DNA of 15,634 nt from Gammaproteobacteria bacterium. Lineage in GTDB: Bacteria > Pseudomonadota > Gammaproteobacteria > Burkholderiales > Burkholderiaceae_C. Each line of letters opens with the position of its first letter. Position 1 is the first letter of the stretch. The stretch spans positions 1 to 15,634 of the forward strand of contig JAHIQV010000392.1 in NCBI GenBank assembly GCA_018903185.1, in the 5' to 3' direction. The notes under the pieces are model-generated. The model was not told where the DNA came from and made no database searches. It worked only from the letters and a program-made list of their open reading frames with translations. A program made the position numbers and the translations under genes. Below, in pieces: positions 1 through 8,451 of the stretch.

Positions 1-601
1 ACATCGGGCGAATGAAGTTGCCTTCTTTGCTCAGCACCTCGCGTGCCGCACCGAAGTCGATCAGCACCGAACGGTTGTCGTCGGTGACGAAGATGTTGGC
101 CGGCTTGATGTCGAGGTGCAGCATCTTGTGCTGGTGCACGATGCGCAGGCCGCGCAGTACCTCGTCGTACAGCGAACGGATGGTGGACTCGCGGAACACC
201 TTCTGCTTCTTCAGTTCGCGTGCCGTGATGATGAACTCCTGCAGGGACGCGCCCTCCAGATAGTTCATGACCATATAGACGGTCTCGTTTTCGCGGAAGA
301 AGTTGAGCACGCTCACCACCGACTGGTGAGAGATCTGTGCCAGGGCGCGGCCCTCTTCGAAAAAGCTCTTGAGCCCCAGCCGGTACAACGAGAGTTTTTC
401 GGGCTGCACCTGCGGCAGCAATTCGCCCGGACCGCGTGTGGCCAGCGACGACGGCAGGTATTCCTTGACCGCGACCTGCTGCCCTTCGGTATCCACAGCC
501 AGGTAGACCACGCCAAAACCACCGGCTGCGAGCTTGCGCACAATGCGATAGCCGCCGATCACGGTGTCCGGTGGCAGCGGTGCGGGTTTGACCTTTGACA
601 T
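1..601 (-). CDS. Ser/Thr protein kinase, C-terminal part outside window
   Basis: This frame is open from the ATG at 601 to the window edge, giving the first 200 residues of a Hanks-type kinase. Visible landmarks are a glycine-rich loop LAAGGFGVVY (residues 24-33), the ATP-anchoring lysine in VAVKEY (K46), a helix-C glutamate candidate (E82/E83), the catalytic loop HLDIKPANI (162-170, D164 and N169) and the metal-binding DFG (D182). Two substitutions stand out. The first glycine of the GxGxFG loop is alanine, and HRD reads HLD, so this is a non-RD kinase that should not need activation-loop phosphorylation of the usual type. No signal peptide precedes the domain, so this part is cytosolic. The gene is divergent from yicC with 61 bases between starts. 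Substrates are unknown. Whether a membrane segment or sensor domain follows cannot be seen. No good Shine-Dalgarno precedes the ATG. Confidence 0.93.
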   Translation of the reverse strand, partial: MSKVKPAPLPPDTVIGGYRIVRKLAAGGFGVVYLAVDTEGQQVAVKEYLPSSLATRGPGELLPQVQPEKLSLYRLGLKSFFEEGRALAQISHQSVVSVLNFFRENETVYMVMNYLEGASLQEFIITARELKKQKVFRESTIRSLYDEVLRGLRIVHQHKMLHLDIKPANIFVTDDNRSVLIDFGAAREVLSKEGNFIRPM

Positions 602-612
602 AATTCGGATGG

Positions 613-622
613 GTTCCGGAAC
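613..622. promoter_or_regulatory. Perfect 10-bp palindrome between divergent kinase and yicC
   Basis: GTTCCGGAAC is a perfect inverted repeat lying in the 61-base gap between the kinase start (601) and the yicC start (663). It is placed where one dimeric regulator could act on both genes. No convincing sigma-70 promoter pair was found in the gap on either strand. Function is inferred from position only, and a chance palindrome is possible in GC-rich DNA. Confidence 0.2.
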
Positions 623-662
623 GCCTCGTTTTGGACCACTCAACCTGATGGGACACAGTTCA

Positions 663-1598
663 ATGGCAGTTTACAGCATGACCGGCTACGCCACGGCCCA
701 GACCGGCGGGGCCGCAGCCACACCTGCCAGCGAGTCCCCGCGCGAAGCCAAACCGGGCCTGGGCATCGAAATCCGCTCGGTCAACAGCCGCTTTCTCGAC
801 CTGACTTTCAAACTCGCGGACGACCTGCGCGGCACCGAACCCGCCCTGCGCGAACTGCTGGGCGCTTCGCTCAAGCGTGGCAAGGTGGAGGTGCGGGCCT
901 GGGTCGAGGGCCGCACCGACGCCGGACCACGCGCACCCAGCGCACCGGAGCTGCAGAAGCTGGTGAGCCTGCAGGACAACGTCCGCGCCTGGCTGCCCAC
1001 CGCCGCCCCCCTGTCGGTGGCCGAGGTGCTGCAACTGACCACGCGCCAGACCGGCAACCCAGGCGAACTGCACGAAACCCTGCTCGCGCTGGCCCAGACG
1101 GGCCTGGACAAACTGCTCACCGCGCGCGAACGCGAAGGCCAGCGCCTGGCAGCCATGCTGCTGGACCGGCTCAAGCAGCTGCGCCAGCTCGCCAAAGACG
1201 CCCAGCCCCTGATTCCCCAACTGGTCGCGCAACAGCGGCAGCGCTTCATCGACCGCTGGAACGAAGCGCTCGGTGCCAGCGCGGCTGCCGGTGGCACCAG
1301 CAACACCCTCACCGGCGAGGCCGCCCAGGATCGTGCGCTGACCGAAGCCACCGCCTTCGCGATCCGCATCGATGTGGCCGAAGAACTGACCCGCCTGGAC
1401 TCGCACCTGGTGGAAATCGAGCGCCTGATCAAGAAAGGCAGCGATGTGGGCAAACGCCTGGACTTCCTGATCCAGGAACTGCACCGCGAAGCCAACACCA
1501 TGGGCTCCAAATCGTCGAGCCTGGAACTCACCCGCATTTCCGTGGACATGAAGGTGCTCATCGAACAGATGCGCGAGCAGGTCCAGAACATTGAATGA
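663..1598 (+). CDS. yicC: YicC family protein (putative endoribonuclease)
   Basis: The 311-residue product has the family's hallmark start [10 protein letters not shown] and the conserved C-terminal DUF1732 block, with [14 protein letters not shown] and a tail ending in MREQVQNIE. The frame stays open upstream to an ATG at 564, but that would place 33 unrelated residues before the canonical N-terminus and overlap the kinase start, so the ATG at 663 is chosen. The protein is longer than the roughly 290 residues usual for the family, mainly through an Ala/Pro-rich insert at about residues 13-28. Work on E. coli YicC and Bacillus YloC points to endoribonuclease activity and a role in RNA turnover; this is family knowledge, not visible here. 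The stop lies 4 bases before the gmk ATG, so the two are probably co-transcribed and translationally linked. Confidence 0.93.
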   Translation: MAVYSMTGYATAQTGGAAATPASESPREAKPGLGIEIRSVNSRFLDLTFKLADDLRGTEPALRELLGASLKRGKVEVRAWVEGRTDAGPRAPSAPELQKLVSLQDNVRAWLPTAAPLSVAEVLQLTTRQTGNPGELHETLLALAQTGLDKLLTAREREGQRLAAMLLDRLKQLRQLAKDAQPLIPQLVAQQRQRFIDRWNEALGASAAAGGTSNTLTGEAAQDRALTEATAFAIRIDVAEELTRLDSHLVEIERLIKKGSDVGKRLDFLIQELHREANTMGSKSSSLELTRISVDMKVLIEQMREQVQNIE

Positions 1599-1602
1599 CC
1601 CT

Positions 1603-2223
1603 ATGGAATACCCAGGCAACCTGTTCGTCGTCGCAGCCCCCAGCGGGGCTGGCAAATCCAGTCTGGTCAAGGCGCTGATGGAGCTGGACTCCCGCGTCGT
1701 GCCCTCGGTCTCGCACACCACTCGTCCGCCACGTGGTCAGGAGCTGCATGGGCGCGAGTACTACTTTGTAGCCAGGGAAACCTTTGACCAGATGGTCATC
1801 CAGGGGGCTTTCCTGGAATGGGCCATGGTGCATGGCAACCGCTACGGCACGTCCAAACAGGCGATCGAGCAGCGCATGGCCCAGGGGGCCGACGTGGTGC
1901 TGGAGATCGATTTCCAGGGCGCGATCCAGGTCAAACGCATCTTTCCCAACGCGGTGCTGATCTTCATCCTGCCGCCGAGCTGGGAAGAACTGCGATCGCG
2001 GCTGGAGCGGCGCGCCGAGGACAGCGCCGAAGTCATCGAGCTGCGGCTGCAGAATGCCGCGTCGGAGATGATGCACGCGCGGGAATTCGACTTCGTTATA
2101 ATCAACGAGTTGTTCGAGCGGGCCCTGTTTGACCTCAAGGCCATCGTCCATGCCCAGCGGCTCAAGTTCGCCGCCCAGCGTATCGCCCGCAGCGATACCT
2201 TCAAAGCGCTCAACATCCACTGA
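1603..2223 (+). CDS. gmk: Guanylate kinase
   Basis: Guanylate kinase converts GMP plus ATP to GDP plus ADP in the cytosol, the step that feeds GTP and dGTP synthesis. The 206-residue product matches the usual length of about 207. The P-loop is [10 protein letters not shown] (residues 11-20, K18); the family more often has Gly in place of the second Ala. The GMP-binding segment [20 protein letters not shown] (35-54) and the EIDFQGA motif (101-107) are intact. The ATG at 1603 is preferred over an in-frame TTG at 1591, which would overlap yicC by 8 bases. It follows yicC by 4 bases and precedes rpoZ by 27 bases, forming a yicC-gmk-rpoZ unit. Confidence 0.97.
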   Translation: MEYPGNLFVVAAPSGAGKSSLVKALMELDSRVVPSVSHTTRPPRGQELHGREYYFVARETFDQMVIQGAFLEWAMVHGNRYGTSKQAIEQRMAQGADVVLEIDFQGAIQVKRIFPNAVLIFILPPSWEELRSRLERRAEDSAEVIELRLQNAASEMMHAREFDFVIINELFERALFDLKAIVHAQRLKFAAQRIARSDTFKALNIH

Positions 2224-2250
2224 CTCACCGCACACTACCGAGGCCCGCAC

Positions 2251-2454
2251 ATGGCACGCATCACCGTCGAAGACTGTCTGGAAAAGATCCCCAACCGCTT
2301 TCAGCTCGTGCTGGCCGCTACCTACCGTGCTCGCATGCTCAGCCAGGGCCATGCCCCCAAGATCGAGAGCAAGAACAAGCCCGGCGTGACCGCGCTGCGT
2401 GAAATTGCCGAAGGCAAGATCGGCATCGAAATGCTCAAGAAGGTGCCACTCTGA
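2251..2454 (+). CDS. rpoZ: RNA polymerase omega subunit
   Basis: The 67-residue product starts [20 protein letters not shown], the classic omega N-terminus. It contains the conserved ATYRARML segment and the [16 protein letters not shown] block. Omega binds the beta-prime subunit, helps RNA polymerase assemble and forms part of a ppGpp site. It is the last gene of the yicC-gmk-rpoZ unit and is followed after about 20 bases by a strong intrinsic terminator. In many proteobacteria spoT comes next; here the next gene is nadA on the opposite strand. Confidence 0.97.
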   Translation: MARITVEDCLEKIPNRFQLVLAATYRARMLSQGHAPKIESKNKPGVTALREIAEGKIGIEMLKKVPL

Positions 2455-2472
2455 TTCTTCAGGGTGCCCATG

Positions 2473-2501
2473 AAGAGCCCGCTCGCAAGCGGGCTTTTTT
2501 T
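2473..2501 (+). terminator. Intrinsic terminator after rpoZ
   Basis: An 8-bp perfect stem, AGCCCGCT (2476-2483) and AGCGGGCT (2488-2495), closes a 4-base loop CGCA and is followed by a T-run (2495-2501). Upstream A/G bases can pair with the T-run and lengthen the stem. It ends the plus-strand rpoZ unit. The minus-strand side lacks a good T-run, so it is probably a weak stop for nadA. Confidence 0.93.
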
Positions 2502-2532
2502 CGCCTGTCGCTCTTGAGGCCGGATCGGTCCT

Positions 2533-3636
2533 TCAGGCCGCGCCAATGTTCGGCACCAGCGCTCCGGCATTCTGACCACTGCGCAGTGCGGCGGTGAACG
2601 CCAGCATGCGGTCGATCGGCAACCGGGCGCGCGGGATCAGCGCCGGATCCACGTGGATCTGGTTCAGGCCCTTTTCCAGCACCTGCGCCACGCCGGCCAG
2701 GCCGTTCATCGCCATCCAGGGGCAGTGCGCGCAGCTCTTGCAGGTGGCGCTGTTGCCCGCGGTCGGCGCCTCGATGAACACCTTGCCCGGATTCTGCTGG
2801 CGCAGCATGTGCATCATGCCGTTGTCGGTGGCGATGATGAACTCGTTCGCGTCCAGCTCCCGCGCCGCCTTGAGGATCGCCGAGGTGGAACCCACGGCGT
2901 CGGCCAGTGCCACCACATCGGCCGGGCTTTCCGGGTGCACCAGCACCTTGGCACCCGGGTGCTCCTTTTTCAAGGCTTCCAGCTCAAAGGCCTTGAACTC
3001 GTCGTGCACGATGCAAGCGCCGTTCCACATCAGCATGTCGGCGCCGGTTTCGCGCTGGATGTAGCCGCCCAGGTGCTTGTCGGGTGCCCACAGGATCTTG
3101 TGGCCCTTGTCCTTGAGCGCCTTCACGATATCGAGTGCGCAACTGGACGTGACCAGCCAGTCGGAGCGCGCCTTCACCGCGGCACTGGTGTTGGCGTAGA
3201 CCACCACGGTGCGGTCCGGGTGGGCGTCGCAGAAGGCGCTGAAGTCGTCGATCGGGCAGCCCAGGTCGAGCGAGCAGTTGGCGTCCAGATCGGGCATGAG
3301 CACCGTTTTCTCCGGGCTCAGGATCTTGGCCGTCTCGCCCATGAAACGCACGCCCGAGACCACCAGCGTCTGCGCGGCGTGGTCGCGGCCAAATCGCGCC
3401 ATTTCCAGAGAATCGCTCACGATGCCGCCGGTCTCGATCGCCAGGTCCTGCAGATCGGGGTGCACGTAGTAGTGCGACACCATGACCGCGTTGCGTTCCT
3501 TGAGCAGGCTGCGGATGCGCTCCTTCAACTCGGCGCGCTGCTTCGGGCCGGGCTCGACCGGCACACGCGCCCAGGCGTGTTTCGTCGGGCAGGCCGGCTG
3601 TTCGTATTCGACGTCGATGATGTCTGTGTTGCTCAT
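2533..3636 (-). CDS. nadA: Quinolinate synthase NadA
   Basis: NadA condenses iminoaspartate with dihydroxyacetone phosphate to make quinolinate in de novo NAD synthesis, using an oxygen-sensitive 4Fe-4S cluster. The product has 367 residues. The cluster cysteines line up with those of E. coli: C121 (DANCSLD), C208 ([10 protein letters not shown]) and C305 in CKSCAHCPW (299-307), whose first two cysteines match the regulatory disulfide pair. Other family blocks are [14 protein letters not shown] (53-66), [15 protein letters not shown] (92-106) and IEAPTAG (288-294). The start ATG at 3636 overlaps the nadC stop in an ATGA, so translation is probably coupled. NadB, the iminoaspartate source, is not in this window. 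Confidence 0.97.
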   Translation of the reverse strand: MSNTDIIDVEYEQPACPTKHAWARVPVEPGPKQRAELKERIRSLLKERNAVMVSHYYVHPDLQDLAIETGGIVSDSLEMARFGRDHAAQTLVVSGVRFMGETAKILSPEKTVLMPDLDANCSLDLGCPIDDFSAFCDAHPDRTVVVYANTSAAVKARSDWLVTSSCALDIVKALKDKGHKILWAPDKHLGGYIQRETGADMLMWNGACIVHDEFKAFELEALKKEHPGAKVLVHPESPADVVALADAVGSTSAILKAARELDANEFIIATDNGMMHMLRQQNPGKVFIEAPTAGNSATCKSCAHCPWMAMNGLAGVAQVLEKGLNQIHVDPALIPRARLPIDRMLAFTAALRSGQNAGALVPNIGAA

Positions 3637-4499
3637 GTCAGTTGCTCCATCCGCATCGAGAAATCGATGGCTTTCACGTCTTTGGTCAAGGCTCCGATGG
3701 AAATGCGGTCCACCCCGGTTTCTGCAAGGGTCCGCACCGTCTGCAGGTTCACGCCACCCGAAATTTCCAGGATGGCACGGCCCGCATTGCGGCGCACGGC
3801 CTCCTGCAGCGTCGGAATGTCCATGTTGTCGAGCAGGATCATCCTGGCGCCACAGGCCAGCGCTTCGTCGAGCTGCGCCAGGGTCTCGACCTCGATCTCG
3901 ACAAAACGCGCCTGGGGCGCGGTTTCCTGAACGCGCTTCAACACGGCCGCCACGCCACCCGCGGCGGCGATGTGGTTTTCCTTGATCAGCACCGCGTCGT
4001 ACAGACCGATGCGATGGTTCACGCCACCGCCGGTTTTCACCGCGTATTTCTGTGCCAGCCTCAGCCCCGGGATGGTCTTGCGCGTGTCCACGATGGCCGC
4101 GCGCGTGCCTTTGACAGCGTCAACGAACACCGCGGTCTTGGTTGCCACGGCCGAGAGCAGTTGCAGGAAGTTGAGCGCGGTGCGTTCGGCGGTCAGCAGG
4201 GCCTGGGCGTTGCCCGCGATTTCCAGCACCACCTGATCGGCGACACAACGCTGGCCCTCTGACACATGCCAGGTCAGGCGGGCCTTGGGGTCGCAGGCCA
4301 GCACGGCCGCCTCCACCCACGGCACGCCGCAGATCACGGCCGGTTCGCGCGCAAGGATGCGTGCATGGGCGCGGCGCGAGGGGTCTACCAGGGCCCCTGT
4401 GAGGTCGCCACCGGCCACGTCCTCGGCCAGTGCGCGGGACACATCGGCGCCCGCCAGTTCGGCCAGATCGGCGTCCGTGAATTCAGAGAGGTGTTTCAT
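3633..4499 (-). CDS. nadC: Nicotinate-nucleotide pyrophosphorylase (QPRTase)
   Basis: NadC converts quinolinate and phosphoribosyl pyrophosphate to nicotinate mononucleotide, CO2 and pyrophosphate, using the product of NadA. The 288-residue protein carries the substrate-binding set R106 (ERTALNFLQ), [10 protein letters not shown] (138-147), [18 protein letters not shown] (151-168), K173, E202, D224 (LLDNM) and the phosphate loop SGGV (247-250). The reading frame stays open far upstream, antisense to panB, but the ATG at 4499 gives the normal family N-terminus and length. It is transcribed before nadA and divergently from panB, with 66 bases between the two starts. Confidence 0.97.
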   Translation of the reverse strand: MKHLSEFTDADLAELAGADVSRALAEDVAGGDLTGALVDPSRRAHARILAREPAVICGVPWVEAAVLACDPKARLTWHVSEGQRCVADQVVLEIAGNAQALLTAERTALNFLQLLSAVATKTAVFVDAVKGTRAAIVDTRKTIPGLRLAQKYAVKTGGGVNHRIGLYDAVLIKENHIAAAGGVAAVLKRVQETAPQARFVEIEVETLAQLDEALACGARMILLDNMDIPTLQEAVRRNAGRAILEISGGVNLQTVRTLAETGVDRISIGALTKDVKAIDFSMRMEQLT

Positions 4500-4502
4500 G
4501 GG

Positions 4503-4530
4503 TTGCAAGCATAACGGGATCGCATATAGT
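4503..4530 (+). promoter_or_regulatory. Candidate sigma-70 promoter for panBC
   Basis: TTGCAA (4503-4508) and TATAGT (4525-4530) are separated by 16 bases, each matching the consensus hexamers in four or five of six positions. The pair sits in the only AT-richer patch of the nadC-panB gap, 35 bases ahead of the panB ATG. I saw no comparable pair for nadC on the other strand. Confidence 0.5.
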
Positions 4531-4565
4531 GCCCCCCATCCAAAGCCCACGCAAAGGGGAACCCC

Positions 4566-5456
<891 letters not shown>

Positions 5457-5502
5457 TCAAGCCCCGCCCCGCGGCGCCCCTCGAACAGACACCTCTTCTC
5501 TC

Positions 5503-6369
5503 ATGCAACTCGTCCACACCATCGATGACCTGCGCACAGCCTTGCGCCCGTACAACTCGCCCGCCTTCGTGCCCACCATGGGCAACCTGCACGACGGCCA
5601 CCTGGATCTCGTTCGCACCGCCCAACCGCTGGGTGATGTCACGGTGTCCAGCATCTTCGTCAACCGGCTGCAGTTCGCCCCCCACGAAGACTTCGACACC
5701 TACCCGCGCACCCTGCAGGCCGATTGCGCCCGGCTCGAGCAGGCGGGTTGCGACATCGTGTTCGCGCCGTCGGAAAAGGAGTTGTATCCCGCCCCCCAGG
5801 GGTTCAAGATCCAGCCGCCATCGGAGCTGGCCGACATGCTGGAAGGGCATTTCCGACCCGGCTTCTTCATCGGGGTCTGCACCGTGGTGATGAAGCTGTT
5901 CCAGTGCGTGTTCTCGGAAGCCAAGGGCCCGCGTTATGCCCTCTTTGGCAAGAAGGACTATCAGCAGCAGATGGTGATCCGTCGCATGGTGCAGCAGTTT
6001 GCCCTGCCGGTTCAGATCGTGGCCGGCGAAACACAGCGCGCCGCGGACGGCCTGGCGCTGAGTTCACGCAACGGCTATCTGAGCGAGAGCGAGCGTGCCG
6101 AGGCGGTGCAGCTGTCGCTCGCGCTGAGGGGTCTGGCGCGCGATGCGCTGGCCGCTGCGGCGAGTTTGCCCGACCACCGGTCCACCCTGGAGGAGAAGGC
6201 CATGAGGGCATTGGCAGGACGCGGCTGGCAACCCGACTACCTGACGGTTCGCCGCCGACAAGACCTGCAGGCGCCGACCAATGCCGACGCGACCACACCC
6301 GGCGCCCTTGTGGTGCTGGGCGCTGCCCGCCTGGGCAACACCCGATTGATCGACAATTTCGAGATCTAG
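5503..6369 (+). CDS. panC: Pantothenate synthetase
   Basis: PanC is a ligase of the nucleotidyltransferase superfamily that joins pantoate and beta-alanine via a pantoyl-adenylate. The 288-residue product has the HIGH-type motif [11 protein letters not shown] (24-34), FVNRLQF (52-58), the KMSK-like region FGKKDYQQ (148-155) and LSSRN (186-190). Most homologues read FVNPxQF, so the Pro to Arg change is a visible variant; I believe it recurs in related Burkholderiales. No clear Shine-Dalgarno precedes the ATG, and no alternative start gives a complete N-terminus. It lies 46 bases behind panB, probably in one operon. It converges with gpsA, with a G/C-tract repeat between them. Confidence 0.97.
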   Translation: MQLVHTIDDLRTALRPYNSPAFVPTMGNLHDGHLDLVRTAQPLGDVTVSSIFVNRLQFAPHEDFDTYPRTLQADCARLEQAGCDIVFAPSEKELYPAPQGFKIQPPSELADMLEGHFRPGFFIGVCTVVMKLFQCVFSEAKGPRYALFGKKDYQQQMVIRRMVQQFALPVQIVAGETQRAADGLALSSRNGYLSESERAEAVQLSLALRGLARDALAAAASLPDHRSTLEEKAMRALAGRGWQPDYLTVRRRQDLQAPTNADATTPGALVVLGAARLGNTRLIDNFEI

Positions 6370-6371
6370 AC

Positions 6372-6478
6372 CCACCCCCACGCCGGGCTTCGCCCGTCAC
6401 CCCCTCACGGGGGCCGCTCGCATCGCCCCCTGGGCCGGGGGGGGACGTGCCCTTAGGCGCGGCGCGGGGAGGGGGTAG
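6372..6478. repeat. G/C-tract mosaic repeat, copy 1
   Basis: This stretch between convergent panC and gpsA holds three hairpins: CGGGC/GCCCG around TTC (6384-6396), CCCCC/GGGGG around TCAC (6400-6413), and CCCCC/GGGGG around TGGGCC (6426-6441, with the G-run continuing to 6444). Read on the minus strand it shares with the copy at 8384-8450 a run of eight C, then AGGGGG, CGCCGC blocks and a GCGAAGC hairpin loop. It overlaps the last codons of gpsA. It probably acts as a bidirectional 3'-end structure, although no T-run follows. Dispersed copies of similar elements are, to my knowledge, common in Comamonadaceae genomes. Confidence 0.65.
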
Positions 6479-7472
6479 CCTCGTCCTTCGGATCACGCCC
6501 CATCAACGCGGCCACCGCCTGGGCAGGCTGCAGCTGGCCGTCCAGCAACGCCACCACACCCGCCGAAATGGGCATGTCCACACCCAGCATCTGCGCGCGC
6601 TGCACCACGGTGCGCGCGCTGTAAACGCCCTCGGCCACGTGGCCCAGCGAGTCCACCGCCTGCTGCAGGCTCAAGCCCTGCGCGAGCAGCTGACCCACCT
6701 TGCGGTTGCGTGAGAGATCGCCGGTGGCGGTCAGCACCAGGTCCCCCAAGCCGGAAAGACCCATGAAAGTTTCGGCCCGGGCTCCCAGCGCCAGGCCCAG
6801 GCGCGTCATCTCGGCCAGACCCCGCGTGACCAGTGCGGCTCTGGCGTTGAGTCCGAGGTTCAGGCCATCACACAGGCCGGTGGCGATGGCCAGCACGTTC
6901 TTCACCGCGCCGCCCACCTCCACGCCCACGATGTCTTCGTTGGCATAGACCCGCAGCGTGGGGCTGTGAAAGGCGGTCACCAGCGCCTCGCGCACGCCGG
7001 CGTGCTCGCTGGCAGCCACCAGGGCGGTGGGCTGACCACGCGCCACTTCCTGCGCAAAGCTGGGGCCGCTCAGCACGCCTGCCTTCAGCCCAGGGGCCAC
7101 ATCAGCCCGGATTTCGTGGCCCAACAGGCCATGGGTGCCGCTGCCCGCGCGTGCAGCCTCAAAGCCCTTGCACAACCAGGCGACGGGCGCCGCCAGCCCG
7201 TTCAGGTGTTCCAGCATGCTGCGCAGGGCGACCTTGGGTGTGCCTACGACGACGAGGTCGGCACCGGCCAGCGAAGGCCACTCGCCCCCCCAAATCTGCA
7301 GCGCGGGCGGGAACGGTATGCCAGGCAGGTAGCGCCGGTTTTCCCGGGTGGCCTGCATGTCAGCCACCTGCGAACCATCGCGTGCCCAGAGGCTGACGTG
7401 ATGCGGCTGGCTGGCAGCGCTGATGGCCAGCGCCGTGCCCCAGGCACCTGCCCCGAGAACGACGATCTTCAT
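6453..7472 (-). CDS. gpsA: Glycerol-3-phosphate dehydrogenase [NAD(P)+]
   Basis: GpsA reduces dihydroxyacetone phosphate to sn-glycerol-3-phosphate for phospholipid synthesis. The 339-residue cytosolic protein opens with the Rossmann motif [12 protein letters not shown] (5-16). It carries WLCKG (99-103, K102), [10 protein letters not shown] (135-144), [14 protein letters not shown] (186-199, catalytic K191), [18 protein letters not shown] (209-226) and SGLGDL. The last eight or so residues (ATPSPRRA) are encoded inside the downstream G/C-tract repeat, which also supplies the stop codon, so the C-terminus looks acquired. It follows secB by 23 bases as the final gene of the rhodanese-grxC-secB-gpsA cluster. 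Confidence 0.97.
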   Translation of the reverse strand: MKIVVLGAGAWGTALAISAASQPHHVSLWARDGSQVADMQATRENRRYLPGIPFPPALQIWGGEWPSLAGADLVVVGTPKVALRSMLEHLNGLAAPVAWLCKGFEAARAGSGTHGLLGHEIRADVAPGLKAGVLSGPSFAQEVARGQPTALVAASEHAGVREALVTAFHSPTLRVYANEDIVGVEVGGAVKNVLAIATGLCDGLNLGLNARAALVTRGLAEMTRLGLALGARAETFMGLSGLGDLVLTATGDLSRNRKVGQLLAQGLSLQQAVDSLGHVAEGVYSARTVVQRAQMLGVDMPISAGVVALLDGQLQPAQAVAALMGRDPKDEATPSPRRA

Positions 7473-7495
7473 GCGGTGCGGCTAACCTGACCGGC

Positions 7496-7951
7496 TTACT
7501 GCGTGACGATACGCGGCGCGTCTTCAGCCGCCTGCGCCTGCTGCTGCTCGTACATGGCCTGGAAGTTGATTTCCGCCAGGTGCACCGGCGGAAAGCCGGC
7601 GCGCTGGACCAGGTCGGCCACGTTGCCGCGCAGGTAGGGATAAACGATCTGCGGACAGGCGATGCCCATGATCGGACCCATCTGTTCCTGCGGCAGGTTG
7701 CGGATTTCAAAGATGCCGGCCTGCTTGGCCTCAACCAGGAACACCGTCTTGTCCTTGATCTTGGTCTGCACCGTGGCAGTCACGCAAATCTCGTACACGC
7801 CATCAGCCACCGGGTTGGCTTCCACGCCAAGCTGGATGTCCACCGAAGGCTGTTCCTGCTCCAGCAGGATGCCGGGCGAATTGGGCTGCTCCAGCGAAGC
7901 CTCCTTGAGGTAGATGCGCTGGATCTGGAAAGTGGGATCTTGGTCGGCCAT
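7496..7951 (-). CDS. secB: Protein-export chaperone SecB
   Basis: SecB keeps precursor proteins unfolded and delivers them to SecA at the Sec translocon; it works as a cytosolic tetramer. The 151-residue product is close to the usual 150-160. It shows the family core [14 protein letters not shown] (8-21), the strand-rich FEIRNLP and the [16 protein letters not shown] segment (99-114), then the [11 protein letters not shown] block (119-129). A Gln/Ala-rich tail follows. GAAAGA lies a few bases ahead of the ATG on the minus strand. An intrinsic terminator-like hairpin lies only about 30 bases upstream, between grxC and secB, so full read-through from grxC is uncertain. Confidence 0.97.
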   Translation of the reverse strand: MADQDPTFQIQRIYLKEASLEQPNSPGILLEQEQPSVDIQLGVEANPVADGVYEICVTATVQTKIKDKTVFLVEAKQAGIFEIRNLPQEQMGPIMGIACPQIVYPYLRGNVADLVQRAGFPPVHLAEINFQAMYEQQQAQAAEDAPRIVTQ

Positions 7952-7972
7952 GAGGGTCTTTCAGGAAGTCAG

Positions 7973-8015
7973 AAATAACAAAACCCGCCGGGGAGAAAAC
8001 GTTCCCGCAGCGGGT
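7973..8015 (-). terminator. Intrinsic terminator between grxC and secB
   Basis: On the minus strand a two-part stem forms: ACCCGC/GCGGGT (outer, ends at 8015 and 7983) and TTCCCG/CGGGGA (inner, with one G-T pair). A 7-base loop and a 2-base bulge complete it. It is followed at once by TTTTGTTATTT, a good U-rich tail. The hairpin ends about 30 bases ahead of the secB ATG. It may end rhodanese-grxC transcripts or attenuate entry into secB-gpsA. Confidence 0.75.
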
Positions 8016-8051
8016 ACAGCGCCGATTATCTCAGCAGCGCCAGGGGTGGGC

Positions 8052-8309
8052 TCAAGATTGCAGCAATGGCGCCAGACCACCCCGACCATCCAGCGCATGC
8101 AGGTCATCGCAACCACCGACGTGCAGGTCACCGATGAAGATTTGCGGCACGCTGGTGCGCCCGGTCAACTCCGTCATGCGGGCGCGCACATCGGGTTTGC
8201 CATCCACCACGATTTCTTCGTAGTTGGTCACGCCCCGTTGCTGCAGCAAGGCCTTGGCCCGGCTGCAAAAAGGGCAATAGTCACTGGAATAGATTTTGAC
8301 GTGGGCCAA
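8052..8309 (-). CDS. grxC: Glutaredoxin 3
   Basis: The 85-residue glutaredoxin reduces disulfides and glutathione mixed disulfides with glutathione. It has the redox site CPFC (12-15), the cis-proline motif TSVPQIFI (52-59) and the glutathione-binding GGCDD (65-69). The start chosen is TTG at 8309: AGGAG (8321-8317) lies 7 bases upstream, and the product then begins MAHVKIYSSDYCPFC, the normal glutaredoxin start and length. An ATG at 8324 in the same frame would swallow that AGGAG, and the frame stays open further upstream to 8480 through a repeat. It sits between the rhodanese gene and secB as in E. coli. Confidence 0.95.
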   Translation of the reverse strand: MAHVKIYSSDYCPFCSRAKALLQQRGVTNYEEIVVDGKPDVRARMTELTGRTSVPQIFIGDLHVGGCDDLHALDGRGGLAPLLQS

Positions 8310-8316
8310 TTCAAAA

Positions 8317-8321
8317 CTCCT
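8317..8321 (-). promoter_or_regulatory. Ribosome binding site fixing the TTG start of grxC
   Basis: AGGAG on the minus strand, a perfect Shine-Dalgarno core, is followed by TTTTGAA and then TTG. It is the strongest ribosome binding site in this cluster. It overlaps a nearby ATG (8324-8322), which makes that ATG unlikely as the start. A 14-base inverted repeat TCATACAAATATGA (8321-8334) overlaps its upstream edge and could mask it when folded. Confidence 0.7.
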
Positions 8322-8383
8322 CATACAAATATGAACCAAGAACTTCGCCGGAGCACGTGCCTGATCCAGCACACGCCGATGAA

Positions 8384-8450
8384 CCGGCTTCGCCGGGCCA
8401 AAGGCGTGGTCCCCCTGGGGGGGGAAGACGCGAAGCGGCGCAGGGGGGTG
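8384..8450. repeat. G/C-tract mosaic repeat, copy 2
   Basis: This lies directly after the rhodanese stop, in the 142-base gap before grxC. It has CCGGC/GCCGG around TTC (8384-8396), CCCCC (8411-8415) followed by eight G (8417-8424), and a G/C-rich end with GCGGCGCAGGGGGG. Layout and sequence resemble the copy at 6372-6478: same order, same minus-strand orientation, and again at a gene 3' end. The rest of the gap (8310-8383) holds the grxC leader and a second CTTCGCCGG at 8343-8351. Confidence 0.65.
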
Positions 8451-8451
8451 A

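Noticed and set aside
595..600. A perfect TTGACA as a -35 box for yicC
   Set aside because: It is part of the kinase start codons, and no -10-like hexamer lies 16-18 bases downstream.
660..1721. A 353-codon minus-strand frame opposite yicC
   Set aside because: It is a shadow of yicC with no family resemblance; yicC has clear motifs at both ends.
2097..2102. A perfect TATAAT inside gmk as an internal rpoZ promoter
   Set aside because: No -35-like hexamer or TG extension is present at the right spacing, and it lies in coding sequence about 150 bases before rpoZ.
2653..3930. A 425-codon plus-strand frame opposite nadA and nadC
   Set aside because: It is antisense to two enzymes with full catalytic motifs, and its composition is typical of an antisense frame.
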